Shown here piece after piece: positions 12,302-22,748 of a DNA stretch of 64,000 nucleotides. The stretch lies in NCBI RefSeq assembly GCF_002878395.1, contig NC_061119.1:20593792-20657791 (forward strand). The letters are read 5' to 3'. The position numbers and the translations under genes were made by a program. Positions within the stretch are counted from its first letter, which is position 1; each line of letters starts with the position of its first letter. The stretch is from Capsicum annuum. Its lineage: Eukaryota; Streptophyta; Magnoliopsida; Solanales; Solanaceae. The notes beneath the pieces were generated by a model. That model saw nothing but the letters and a program-made list of their open reading frames with translations. It was not told where the DNA came from and ran no database searches.

Positions 12302-13009
12302 TTTTCATAAAATTGTTATATTCAAAATATTCCCTTCAATCATACACATAACAAAATATGATCATATTAGATTACTATATACTAGATCATTCTAAAATAA
12401 CATGTTCGTCGGTCACCATTAGCATGGTAATGCAGATACATTTCCCTTAAATAGCGCCTCAACTCTAGCTACTCCCCACCTCGGCTTCTTGCCTTATTTG
12501 TTTCACCTTTAGGATGGCATAGTTCTTAGGGATTTTTCTCCGTTTTCACTTTGTTAATAAACTTCTTAACATGCTATTCTTCGAATAATTCTACTATAAA
12601 TTAACTAACATGAACTTATCTTATTATATCATGATTGTTAGGAATTATGAATTTAGCTATTCATAATACTAAATAAATATACCTGTTCTGGTAAGTTTGA
12701 TAATCCTAAGTTTTGTTCCTCCATAGATTTTTTCATTAAAATATACTTGTTTTTTAAATGAATAAGCAAAATATTTGTTGTGGATAAGAGAGAGAGTTTT
12801 TGCTCCAACACATGAAGGCTTGCTTTTGCACTGCCTTCGGTTCTTCTATTTATAACTGAAATTTACATATGATGTTTCCTAAAAAATGACTTGAAAAATC
12901 AAACCCTATACTAGTTTAGGATAGACTAATTACTGCTAACAAAAAAGTCATCATCTTTTTAAAAGAAGACTTTGACATAAAGCACTAAATAACAAAAAAA
13001 AATTTAAAT
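12302..13009 (-). promoter_or_regulatory. Pararetroviral intergenic region: promoter and leader
   Basis: This lies between the TAV-position ORF and ORF1. It contains a TATA box (separate entry) followed on the - strand by a CT/purine-mixed leader of about 500 bases running to the ORF1 ATG. Caulimovirid pregenomic RNA starts just after such a TATA box. I could not find the expected TGGTATCAGAGC primer-binding site in the correct orientation, so it is either mutated or missed. The part at 12,302-12,470 is repeated at 39,697-39,848. Confidence 0.65.
12846..12854 (-). promoter_or_regulatory. TATA box of the pararetroviral promoter
   Basis: The - strand reads TATAAATAG, a consensus plant TATA box, followed about 30 bases later by a leader with CTCTCTCTTATCC. 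Position between the last ORF and the first ORF matches the pregenomic promoter of caulimovirids such as the CaMV 35S promoter. No enhancer motifs were assigned. Confidence 0.65.
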
Positions 13010-14278
13010 GCCTAATACTTTACATCAAAATCTTTTACATAAAGTAAATTTATTCACATGTCTTTTGTCTTTATCTCTTTCTTCCGTATCCGCTTTGGTT
13101 ATCTTCTTTACTTTTTGTCAGCATAGCATCACATCTGGAATAAAGTTGTGCTTGCCACTACATCTGCTGCATATGTGGTCTTTGTATTTTTGGCCAACTT
13201 TTTCACAAAATTGATCCATAGCTTCTTCTGAAATATTTCCCTTACTGATAGATCTTGTTAATGGTTGTTCTTCTGGTCTGAGGAGTGTTAATCCCCATTT
13301 TCTAAGTTCTTCCATGTCATGGTCTCGGCTTTTTATTTGAAAAATTATTAAGTAACTCTGATAATATATTGCTTATTCCAATAACTCTTTTGTTGCGGTA
13401 AACTGTTGGTATCTATTTTTTTGGTATCTCGGTCTGTTCACATATTTCTTTCAGAATAATATAATCTCTGGTCATACCCATTTTGACCACATTAATAGTC
13501 TGTTTAATTTCGTCAAATAACATTTCTGCTGGTGCCGAATAAAATCGAACATAGAATAATTGTCTGTTGGTAATTCTATTGTAAGTCATAAATTCTTTGT
13601 GAATTTCAGGGATTCCAGCTAACTCTTCTCCATTGGTTGTGTAAACCGTAGATAATAATCCATAATAATAACATGACTTAATAAAATTTGGGCTTGTTCC
13701 TAGTAAGGCAATAAGTTTATTATAATTTTGGTATTTCTGGGTAATATATCTTTTTTGCTATGCGGCTAGCTTTTCACTTTGAATAGGTTTGGTATTTAAT
13801 AAGGTTTGTAAAGTGTGTATGTTGTCAATGTATTTACAAGAAGAATAATTGTATGTCTGTTTTTCTAGGGTAAGTGATTCAGAATAGGTATGTATCTGGG
13901 GAGGTGCAAATGCTTCTAAATTTTGTATATTTGGTGTAGATAATTTTGAAAATATTTGGCTAAGGTTATAATTCTTTTTCTTTGGTATTTCAGGTCTATT
14001 TTGAATGACTATATTTTTCCCTTTAGATGTTCCTGCAGCTGTAACTGAAGTTTCGGCAGTAATTTGAGTTTTAAGGTGTTTCTCATCGTCACCTTCTAGG
14101 TCTAGTTTTTTAATGTGCTTTCCTGCACAGTATCTTATTTTCTATAGTGCTCGACTTGCACTTTTATATTTGTAACTTCAGTAGTTAGTGTAATAACTCG
14201 TTCTTGTAATAACTCCATTTGTTTAAACATTTGGAGCAATAAATCAGTCTGCGTATCTTTGGCATCAGCCTCTTCCAT
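13010..14278 (-). pseudogene. Pararetroviral TAV-position ORF (ORF4-like)
   Basis: The ATG at about 14,278 opens MEEADAKDTQTDLLLQMF, a heptad-rich coiled-coil start (LLQERVITLTTEV). A middle segment near 13,480-13,600 reads RQLFYVRFYSAPAEMLFD. An open 65-codon piece at 13,118-13,315 ends in a Cys-rich motif (HICSRCSGKHNFIPDVMLC). The last ORF of caulimovirids encodes the translation transactivator/inclusion-body protein, which re-initiates translation on polycistronic RNA; assignment here rests on position and the Cys-rich tail, not on a recognised core motif. Stops and frameshifts are present. Confidence 0.6.
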
Positions 14279-14289
14279 TGGTAAATCAG

Positions 14290-14870
14290 TTTGAGTAGCT
14301 TGTCTTGATAAGTAATCTGCAATGATATTTTTGTTAGTATTGATTACTTCAATTGTAAATGTAAAATTCAGTATATTTAATACTAGTCTCCGAATTTTCT
14401 TTGTCGTAACTGAATTTTGTATTTTTATTGTTAGCCACCATCGTACCTATGTATTATATGTTCTAACAATAAAGTTGTTATGCACGATATATGGTTCAAA
14501 TGCTATTAGAAATTTATATAAAGAACATATTTCTTTTCTATTTATTTCCCATTTTATTTCTGTCTCGTTAAACGTTCCTGAATAATATCTACAATGATGT
14601 TCTAATTTTTCTTCTTCATACCTATATTTGAGTACTCCTCCATAACTATATTCACTTGCATCAGCTTCTACTATATATGTAAATTTTTTATTGTCATCTG
14701 GAAATTGTAATTTTTGTAACTCTTTACAAAGTAATTTTGTTTTCTACATCCTTTTTAAATTTTTTCTGTAATGGTTTTAAGTTTTCTGCTAATTTTGGTA
14801 TATATTCTCTTACTTGGTTTACTAATCCTAAAAATGATTGTAATTTCTTTTTTGTATCTAATTCTTCTTC
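14290..14870 (-). pseudogene. Pararetroviral RNase H domain
   Basis: The first catalytic aspartate motif is seen near 14,640-14,690 as VEADASEYSYGG. RYYSGTFNETEIKWEINRKE follows near 14,525-14,580, carrying the Glu-containing helix. The C-terminal NIIADYLSRQ at about 14,290-14,330 is the usual end of a pararetroviral pol. A frameshift lies between 14,700 and 14,870, and another stop near 14,460. RNase H removes the RNA template after minus-strand synthesis. Confidence 0.82.
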
Positions 14871-15560
14871 TGAATTTATTATTTTTGAACTATGTGTTGT
14901 TGCATTTTGACTCCACTTTTATCTATTTGTATTCCTAAAAATTCTATCTGATTTTTCATAATTTCTGCTTTCTTCTCACTTAAACTTATTCCTGATTTTT
15001 CTATTATATCTGTAAATTGTTCTAATAATTTTAAATGTTCTTCTTTAGTTTTTGCATACAATAGTATATCATCTATGTATACTATACAATTAGGTAATTG
15101 TTTAAAATAACTATCCATAAAATGTTGATATCTACCTTGTGCATTTCTATATCCAAATGGTAGTACATTCCATTCATAAAATCTTTGTGGTACCGTGAAT
15201 GCGGTTAATTCCTTAGATTTTTCTTCTAACTTTAAATGGTCAAATCCTGATTTACAATCAAATTTACTAAAATAATTATATCTTTTTATTTGCCTTATTT
15301 TTAATATCTTATTTGGTATTGGGTAATTATAAGTCATTGTTTTTGCATTTAAATTTCGGTAATCAATAATCATCCTACTTTTTCCTCTTTTTTGTTCACG
15401 ATGTTTATTTACTATAAATGTTGGGCTATTATGTTAAGTATTGCTTTTTGGTATGTATTGTTTTTCTAATAATTCTTCTATATGCATTTTAAATTCCTTT
15501 AAATCATCAAAATTATATGTTAATGGTTTCCGGGTTATTATGCTTTTTTTAATCTATCAA
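14871..15560 (-). pseudogene. Pararetroviral reverse transcriptase domain (RT core open)
   Basis: An uninterrupted 164-codon stretch (14,879-15,373) carries MIIDYRNLNAKT, FSKFDCKSGFDHLKL (first catalytic Asp), VLPFGYRNAQGRYQHFMD and the active-site box CIVYIDDILLYA. Primer-grip-like FLGIQIDKSGV follows. Upstream, HIEELLEKQYIP and PTFIVNKH segments (about 15,400-15,500) continue the fingers region, with one in-frame stop. The motif spelling is caulimovirid rather than Gypsy (Gypsy RTs here have [15 protein letters not shown]). Both active-site aspartates are intact, unlike the protease. Confidence 0.9.
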
Positions 15561-15849
15561 TTCAATTTTTATAGTGGTTTTATGTTTTTTCCATCCTTTT
15601 AATGGATCCTCACTATATAATTGTTCTAATTTTTTCTTAATTATTTCTATCTTATTTATTGAAAATATAGTTATTTCCTTTTTATTTATTGAAAATACGA
15701 CCAGTTCTACATAAATTAGCTTCTGCTCGTGTATTTATCATAGGCGTATAATATCTACTCTAATATCCTTCTACTATTATCTTCATTAATACATATATCT
15801 TCATATCATGTTAAAGCTCTTCTTAGGAATAATCTTTCTCTATTATATG

Positions 15850-16160
15850 TTATAGATAATTGTGTATGTTCTATATTGTATGGTTTTACTTGTTCTAGCC
15901 ATTTAATTCCTAATATTATGTCTGCTTTTTGCATTTCTTCCTTTATTACAAATTCTATTTTTATTTTTCTAACTCGTATTATTATTTCTTTTTCTGCTAT
16001 ATTTTAAGTGTCTATTAAGCTTCTTGGTAGATCTGGACATATATTATTATCGGATTTTATTTACTCATTTTTTACTAGATATTTTGCTATATAATTTTCT
16101 TCTTGTCTTGTATTTAAGAGTATTAAATATTCCTTTTGATTTATTGTTCCTGTTATGTAA
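15850..16160 (-). pseudogene. Pararetroviral aspartic protease domain, active site lost
   Basis: The segment at about 16,085-16,140 reads EYLILLNTRQEENYIAKYL, where the caulimovirid protease has a D-[ST]-G active-site box: the Asp is Asn and the Gly is Arg. A second conserved element, ADIILGIKWLEQVKPYNI, is found near 15,880-15,930, matching the ILG/WL flap-to-C-terminal region. An in-frame stop separates the two. The protease would release capsid and RT from precursors; this copy could not. Confidence 0.75.
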
Positions 16161-16207
16161 TATTGATTTAAATTAACTATTGAACTTGTTTCATAACTTA
16201 TTCTTTT

Positions 16208-17064
16208 TTATGAACTTGATGATTCTGGTTTTTCATAAGCTATTCTTTTTGTTGTACTTATTCTATCATTTATTATTTCTAAATCTTCTTCTATGTCTAT
16301 ATTTTTGTAACTATGATCATTATTATAAATTGTTTTTACGAATTGTTCAAAAGGACGTTCTATTTGTATTTTATTAATTATATTTTTTCCTGTTATTTTG
16401 TGTTTTGTAGTTAACACATATAGATTTTTACATCTTGCTGTAAATATTTTACTTCCTGGGGTTAGTTCTATTCCTGATATTTTCCAATATAATACCAATG
16501 ATTTATCTATATTTTTATCTTTTATTGCTACTGAATAATTTGCACTTATTATAAATTTAAATTTTTGGTATATTAAATTTCCTTTTATGGCAGTTATTAT
16601 ACTTTTTTATATAGGTCGTATAATCCTATTATCTGCTAAATATAGTTCTATTGGTGTATATATTCCTTCTCTACAACATGCTTTTATCAATATCTCTGTA
16701 TCTCCAAGGTGTACATATTTTATTGGGTCTCTACTTTTTATATCATTTATTTCTTTATTTATTATCCTTTTTGTTACTAGTGGTAAATAGCTTTACCTTT
16801 TGCATATCTGCAGTCTATTACATGTTCTTTTTGGCTTACTACATAATATTCTTCCTTTTTCCTAGTAAATATATTTTTTATTGTTGGTATTTTAAATATT
16901 TTTTCTACATTTAAGTCTAACTCTTTTCTTTTTATATCATCAAATACATTGTTATCAAATATTATTTTTTGATTTGTTCCTTCGTCATTTAAATATTTTT
17001 CTTTTGTTATTATTTTTATATCTTCTTCAGTCATTTGGTTTATTTGTATATCTTCTTCAGTCAT
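16208..17064 (-). pseudogene. Pararetroviral movement protein domain at polyprotein N-terminus
   Basis: The ATG at 17,064 starts the polyprotein frame with a duplicated decapeptide (MTEEDIQINQ then MTEEDIKIIT). The 30K-superfamily core is visible near 16,610-16,720: YVHLGDTEILIKACC, then REGIYTPIELYLADNRI. A C-terminal open part at 16,208-16,498 includes LTPGSKIFTARCKNLYVL. One stop and one frameshift divide the region. Such proteins form tubules through plasmodesmata for cell-to-cell movement. No LTR retrotransposon has this domain, which is decisive for a viral origin. Confidence 0.82.
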
Positions 17065-18867
17065 TTAATTCGTCTAGTTCACTATCTATTTCATTATCTT
17101 TTATTTCATTCTCTGAAATTTCATATATACTATCTTCACTTTCTAATTCGTAATCTGTATAATCTATCTGTATATATTCTATGTTTTCTATTTTTATTTC
17201 TGATATTTGTTTATTTTTTGGGTTTTTAGGTAATTTACAATCTCTAGCTAGATGTCCTAATTTTTCGCAATTATAACAAGTACATTTCTTTATAGATTTC
17301 TTTTTCCTATATGGTCTTTTATGTTTATAATTTTTTACATAATATCTTTTTCTTGGTTTCTTATACTTATATTTTAATTTTTCGTATTTCTTATATTTCT
17401 TATGTCTTTTTCTTTTCTTATAATATCTTTCTTCGCATCCAAATTGAGGTGCTATTTTATCTTTGCAACATGCTAAATTTCTTATTAATGTTTTTCCCTT
17501 TTTTATTTCTTCTCTATATTTTTCACATAGATTTCTATACCATTGTTTTAAAAATTTTGTTCTTGCTCCTAGAGTATCTACTATTTTGCTTCATCCCAAT
17601 TCTTTATTATTTTTGAACTAAATGGTTCAGGTAATTTACTAAAATATAATTTTCTTATTTCTTTACTTTCTTTTGTATTATATTCTCCTTTATAAAAATA
17701 TTCTTTAAATGCGCAAGTATATTCATCTATATAGCACATATTACATATTGGTAATTTTAACATTAAATTCCTATTTGTATCTTTCTCTTCATTTTGTTCT
17801 TCTTCTGTTGTTGGCATGCTACTAAATTCTTCTTTTATTGCTGTTTCATACTTTTTTAATAATTCTATAGGTGTTAATTTAGTTGTAGTTGTTGATGATG
17901 TTCCTTCTGTGGGTTTGTCAAATCGTAGTACTCTTTTACTATTTTCAGTTAGATTTAAAAACCATAATTTCACTGTTCCTATTAATGTTCTTTCAATATA
18001 TTCTGGTGCATCTATTATATTTATATTATTATCTAATAATTATTTTGTCATATATTCTATCCATAATTGTATTATTTTTTCTGTATCTATTACACAATCT
18101 AAGTCTAAAAAGTTATAATTTTTATTAACTATTTGTTTTGGTGTCCATTTGTCATATTCATTCTTTAGATTATATCTTTTAAACTTATTCTTATGATATG
18201 TAGGTTTTCTTATTTCTGATGTTCTTGATATTATATTTTCATCTTCTTTTTTATCAAGAGTGTTTAATTCTGTGTTTATATTTTCTAAATTTTCTTCATT
18301 AATTACTTTTTGTTTTCCATTGATTCCTAAATTTTTTGTATTTGTTAAGATTTCTGTATATGTTTCACTACCTTCAGAATCATAATTATCTGTTTCTTCA
18401 ACATCTATTGTATTAATTTCTAATTCTTTTGTTTCTATTTCTTTATTGTTTATTTCTAATTTTTCTTTAAATTGATTTATTTCATTTAATAATTTTTGTT
18501 CTTTATTTTTTTCTTCTTTTTCTTTCTGTCTTTTTTCATATAGATCTTTTAGCGTTTGTGGTTCTTTTTCTAATTCACCAATCCTACTATTTTTAGTTTC
18601 ATCTATTTTTCTTATTTCTTCTACAGTTTGTTGTTTTATTTTTTCTATTTCCTTTTTTCTATCTATTTCTTTGTTTTCGTTTTCTATTCTCAACATAGCT
18701 ATCAATTTATCTTCTAGTTTTAATTCTTTTTTTTTCTAACATTAAATATAAATGTTCACTTATTTTCTTATACCTTCTACCTATAGTCTTTCTATCCTTA
18801 TTTTTAATTCTTTACGCTTTTCAGCTATTATTTGCTTTAGTTCTTTATATTTTTGTGCGTTATTCAT
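17057..18867 (-). pseudogene. Pararetroviral capsid protein ORF (coiled coil, capsid, CCHC knuckle)
   Basis: The ATG at 18,867 starts MNNAQKYKELKQIIAEKRKE; a frameshift near 18,720-18,790 follows. An open 221-codon stretch (18,040-18,705) is a long Lys/Glu coiled coil with an acidic patch. The capsid core continues at 17,581-18,040 (IERTLIGTVKLWFLNLTE) after one stop. A basic region (KKRKRHKKYKKY) precedes the zinc knuckle CYNCEKLGHLARDC at 17,237-17,278, which binds viral RNA. An acidic tail ends at a TGA (17,057-17,059) overlapping the next ORF's ATG. The layout matches caulimovirid capsids. Confidence 0.82.
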
Positions 18868-18900
18868 TTAAATAATATTTTGAGGAAAATCTAAATCTAG

Positions 18901-19169
18901 TTTTAAATAGCTTTAGTGATTTGACTTTTATTACATGTTTAGTGATGGAAGTTAATTATTAGTTTTCAGTTTCTCTTATTTTGTAGTTTAATGAAATACT
19001 ATTACTGCCAATGTTTATTTCAAGTTGTTTCAGTTTTTTTAATTGTTCATCAATTACCAAACACTAAAAATATCTTCTATTAGAAATGACTTAAGTTGTT
19101 TCAAGAACGGCTAAATAACAATGAATTCAAATGATAAATATATACATGATTTATCTCTCTTTTCATTAT
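18901..19169. other. AT-rich spacer right of the pararetrovirus
   Basis: I see no gene or repeat pair here. The exact viral edge near 18,900 cannot be placed from sequence alone, and I found no target-site duplication with the 10,900 side. Confidence 0.3.
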
Positions 19170-19564
19170 TTTAAACACCTTCCAGAAATGTCATACCAAC
19201 AATTGGAGAGCTCCAGAAGAGCGAAAATCTGTTCCTCACTCATCAGGTCAGGCATCATCAAGTGGTTCTCAACAACGAAGTTACTTTAAAAAATTTGGGA
19301 CAATGCCTTCTCTTCACACTGATGTTTCAAATCTGCAACATTGGGGGTGGTGGTGGAATACAACAATATGGACCATTTTTTGGAATGTCGGGTTCAGAAA
19401 GACTACAAGGTCCAATTATTGGGAGCATTAATTATATGCCTAGCCTAGAGTTTAACGGTGGAAGTCATCACAGTCAAAGTAATTATAGCTTGGATCTCAA
19501 TAATATGACTAATCACAATGTTGGACCTCCGAGTGCCACTCTCCCTAATGAAAAAGCTTGCTAA
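19170..19564 (+). pseudogene. Unrecognised coding-like fragment (Ser/Gln/Gly-rich)
   Basis: A 100-codon open stretch (19,262-19,564) has balanced composition unlike the AT-rich surroundings, with phrases such as QQYGPFFGMSGSERLQGP and NYSLDLNNMTNHNVGPP. In another frame just upstream (19,195-19,345) a protein-like run SGQASSSGSQQRSYFKKFG continues into it, suggesting a frameshift around the Gly run at 19,345. This resembles the low-complexity C-terminal part of a plant nuclear protein, but I cannot name the family. There is no intron signal or start I trust. It could be a captured exon or decayed gene. Confidence 0.4.
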
Positions 19565-21073
19565 TTTGATCAAGTTTACTTTGATGATCTGGTTAGTGCT
19601 TCTACCTAATTTGGTATTACATATATTCCGTGTTTGATTAGTCTATTAGCAAAAGTCAATATGTCTTAAATCATTTTTTTGGTTATTATATACCCATATC
19701 AAACTCAAGATTAAATTTCATTTTCATGTCTTTATTGAAACTATAATCTCTAATATTTCTGTTTAAATCAAATGAGTTCTTAGAAAATTGGGCATAGTAT
19801 TGTATCATCATATTGATGATTCATCAGAATAATTTGTTATTTCTTAAAATTGAACATTTGATGTCTCAGCCACCTGCATATGTAGATTTAATATATACTA
19901 TATATAGTAATTTGTGGCACTACTTATGTTATATCTTAATTTTAGCATAATATTTGTGTGGGATAAAGTTCTTATTATTACACCCATATTAGCTTTCAGG
20001 TAACATCTGTGTAGCTTTTCATCATATTTTTCTCGGTCAAATTTTCTTAAAAATAATAGTGTGTTGGTGAAGTATATTTTGGGATCCAGTTAATGTTTTC
20101 ATCTAACCTTGCAAAGTAGCTAGGCTAGCTACAGTGTTTGATATGGTGGAAATAGTTCTTCCAAAAAGCTTTTTTGAAAAATGACACACACACTTGCACA
20201 CACTCGTCATACTTATTCTAAGTGGGAAGAGCCTAATATAAAAGTTGAATTATCAAAATTTCCTTAAATTTATTGAACGACTTTTTTCACCTTTTAAAAA
20301 ATCGATAAATTAGACAAATCTCCAAATATTAGGGTCATTAATACATATAATCCCATATCAGTATTTACAAAATTACATAAAATCACACAAATTAAAAATT
20401 ACTCTTGATACATATCTAATGTAGGCAATTCCACCATTGTATCCCAGAATCACGGGATTTCATTTTTCAAAATCTCCTTCCTAAAACTTTCAACAATCTC
20501 TCTCATACAACCGTGATTTTTTTTCAATACCACAACCATTTCTCAACACCATTAATGAAGACCCAAACGATTTGAACCTCACTTCACTATTATACTCCAT
20601 CCATTGACACTATGAACAAAGCTTGAATTTTTGGAAGAGAATTGATTGCCACCTCACACTCATTTCAAATATAATCCCAAGTAGTACCAAACATATAATT
20701 CATCACCAATCTGCAGTGTATTCAAAAAATGTCCAAATAAAAAGGATAATTCGAATTTCATTGCACAAGTTTCCAATTTAGTCACAAGGATAACTGGTAA
20801 AGTAATAACTGAATAGAGATAGCAGATATAATTATAAGTGAATATATCTATGAATCAAGAAAACCTTACATACCTCCATACGTTGAGAAACTAGTGACCG
20901 GAAGGGAGGAAATTAAGCTTCATTCTTGAGCCAATTCTCTTGGATTTATTTTTAAGCTTGAGTTTAAGAGGAGAATTTGGGATTGCTGGATGATGAAATA
21001 ATGTGTGAAACAAATGTTCAAAGATATCTGAAATTGATGGGGAGATGAAAATAAAAAACTAATACAAATACTA
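19565..21073. other. Non-coding AT-rich region
   Basis: I see no gene. There is a short CA-rich run near 20,183-20,206. From 20,220 to 20,800 the text has a T/C-to-A biased composition like reverse-oriented UTR sequence, but no open frame of value. Element C begins at 21,074. Confidence 0.3.
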
Positions 21074-22748
21074 TGTAACACCCTACATTTTTGAGTTAGA
21101 ATTTGAACCGTCGTTCGTATGCATATAGACCAGAAACTAATGATTCTACCTCAATATAAGTGTGATGATCACTTCTATAGTGTAAAACATCTTTGTAGAT
21201 GAATTGAGATAATAAAAATCTCCTAATTCAAAGTCGAGTTGAGAACTTTTCTACCGATTGAGTTTTAGTGGATGTGGGTCATCTTTCAATGATCATTATT
21301 CATATAATATAAGGATTTAGGTGGCCTACTATATATCAAATGGAAGATCATCGAGTCTTCTTACCAAACATCTGATTCCACCGTAATCCGATATCGCAGT
21401 AAAAAGTTATGCTCATTTGAATTGGAAGTATCTATGTACTAGAAAGTGACAACTAAGGTGATGAGCCGTCATCTATGTGACAGGACGCCAACCCATGTCA
21501 TCATCCTTAACAGTAAATGGAAAAAACCATATAGATATTGAGGAATAGGATAACGAGTTGTCACCAAATTGACGAGCCGTCAAAAAAAGTCGTCAACTGA
21601 AGAATTCTTGCAATTTCTTTTTGATTCTTTAGGGGTATTATGGTATTTTACTGACCTCAAACCCTACCCCCACTACTCAAATCATACTTTAAATGCTATT
21701 TGGTCATTAGATATCCGTTTCTCATCTCCTCCCCACTCTCAAGAGAGAAAGAAGTTTGGGTTTCTTTCAAAATCCATACTTCCAATGCTTAGATTCAAGA
21801 TATCGTGAATTTTTTTGTTCATCAAAAAGGTAAGTAGAACTATCTTAACACTCATGGACATAAGTAAGATTTCTCTATCCATTTCAAAGTGTATTATGTA
21901 TTTATGCATGTTATGAATCTTGAGAACCGATTTAAGAGCATGGTTTATTAAAACTTCTTTCTTATGATTATGGACTTTTAAATTGATTGAAAAACATGAA
22001 TTATGAAACCCCCATTTTTATGATGAAAATATGCATTTACTATAGGTTTCTGTACAAGTTTGGGATTTTGATTATGTGTTTATGTTATGAATTTTGATGT
22101 TTCTGAACTGTAAACCCTAATTTTATGACAAGAATTATGTGTTTTACAATTTTTGTAGGTTCTTAAAAGAATATGGAAAGATTTATGTTTCTAATGCTCT
22201 TTTATAAAATTATGGACTCATTACTCGTATGATTTATAAGAGAGTATCTTATGTACATCAAAAGACTTGTTTCTCATAAAACATGTATGAATTATGATGA
22301 GACGACCACCTAAGAGTTATGACGTGAAAGTGAATTGTTTTGACATAACTTATATGTCCTTTTTGAAAGAGAACTCTTTTGTGATAATTGAATCATCTTG
22401 ATGGTTAATAATAAGTTTTTGAATAAGAAGTTCTATAGATTTTATATTATATGATATGGTATGATATGATATGTCTTGCAACTCTAGGTACAATGATACC
22501 TTATTATGAAATTCCCTTAATAGAATAAGAGATGAACATTAATTATCATGAACAATGATTTTATGAGGTTAAAGATGGGCTTAAAAAGTGTTATATGGTC
22601 CCGAAAAAGGCACGAGTTCAGATAACTCATTGCCGAAAATCGTATTTTTTATGCGGGTTTATTATGTTCTGAAATATAGATTATATACTTGCTATGTGCT
22701 TTTGGCATACTAGAGATTATGCACCTCAATTCTTGCGGCAAACATGGA
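21074..22748 (+). repeat. 5' LTR of element C, first part
   Basis: It aligns with 35,323 onward. It contains the GC-rich cassette at about 21,450-21,595 (GATGAGCCGTC and CGTCAACTG units) and AAGGTAAGT at 21,827-21,835, corresponding to the GGTACGTGGGG motif of other families. It is interrupted by element D immediately after CAAACATGGA. Confidence 0.85.

Larger units (their letters stand above)
10900..18900 (-). mobile_element. Endogenous pararetrovirus (Caulimoviridae, solendovirus-like), near genome length, rearranged start
   Basis: Reading the - strand from 18,867 downward gives: capsid ORF with CCHC knuckle; a polyprotein with 30K-type movement protein, aspartic protease, RT and RNase H; a TAV-position ORF; a leader with TATA box; ORF1; ORF2. 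There is no integrase and no LTR, and a movement protein is present, which separates it from Gypsy elements. The span of about 8 kb is close to the roughly 7.8 kb genome of tobacco vein clearing virus (from memory). The order is a circular permutation opened between ORF2 and the capsid ORF. It is very AT-rich and A-rich in the viral sense. Stops and frameshifts in all ORFs make it non-functional as read. Outer edges are accurate only to about 50 bases. Confidence 0.88.

Noticed and set aside
12302..12845. Search for the viral tRNA-Met primer-binding site
   Set aside because: No TGGTATCAGAGC-like sequence in the viral sense was found; TGGTAATGCAGATAC near 12,425 is on the wrong strand and too divergent.
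16180..18128. Series of Phe/Leu/Tyr-rich + strand frames resembling membrane proteins
   Set aside because: They are antisense shadows of Lys/Glu/Asn-rich viral ORFs on the - strand.
10900..18900. Interpretation as another Gypsy element
   Set aside because: There is a movement protein and no integrase or LTR pair, and the RT motifs are caulimovirid in spelling.
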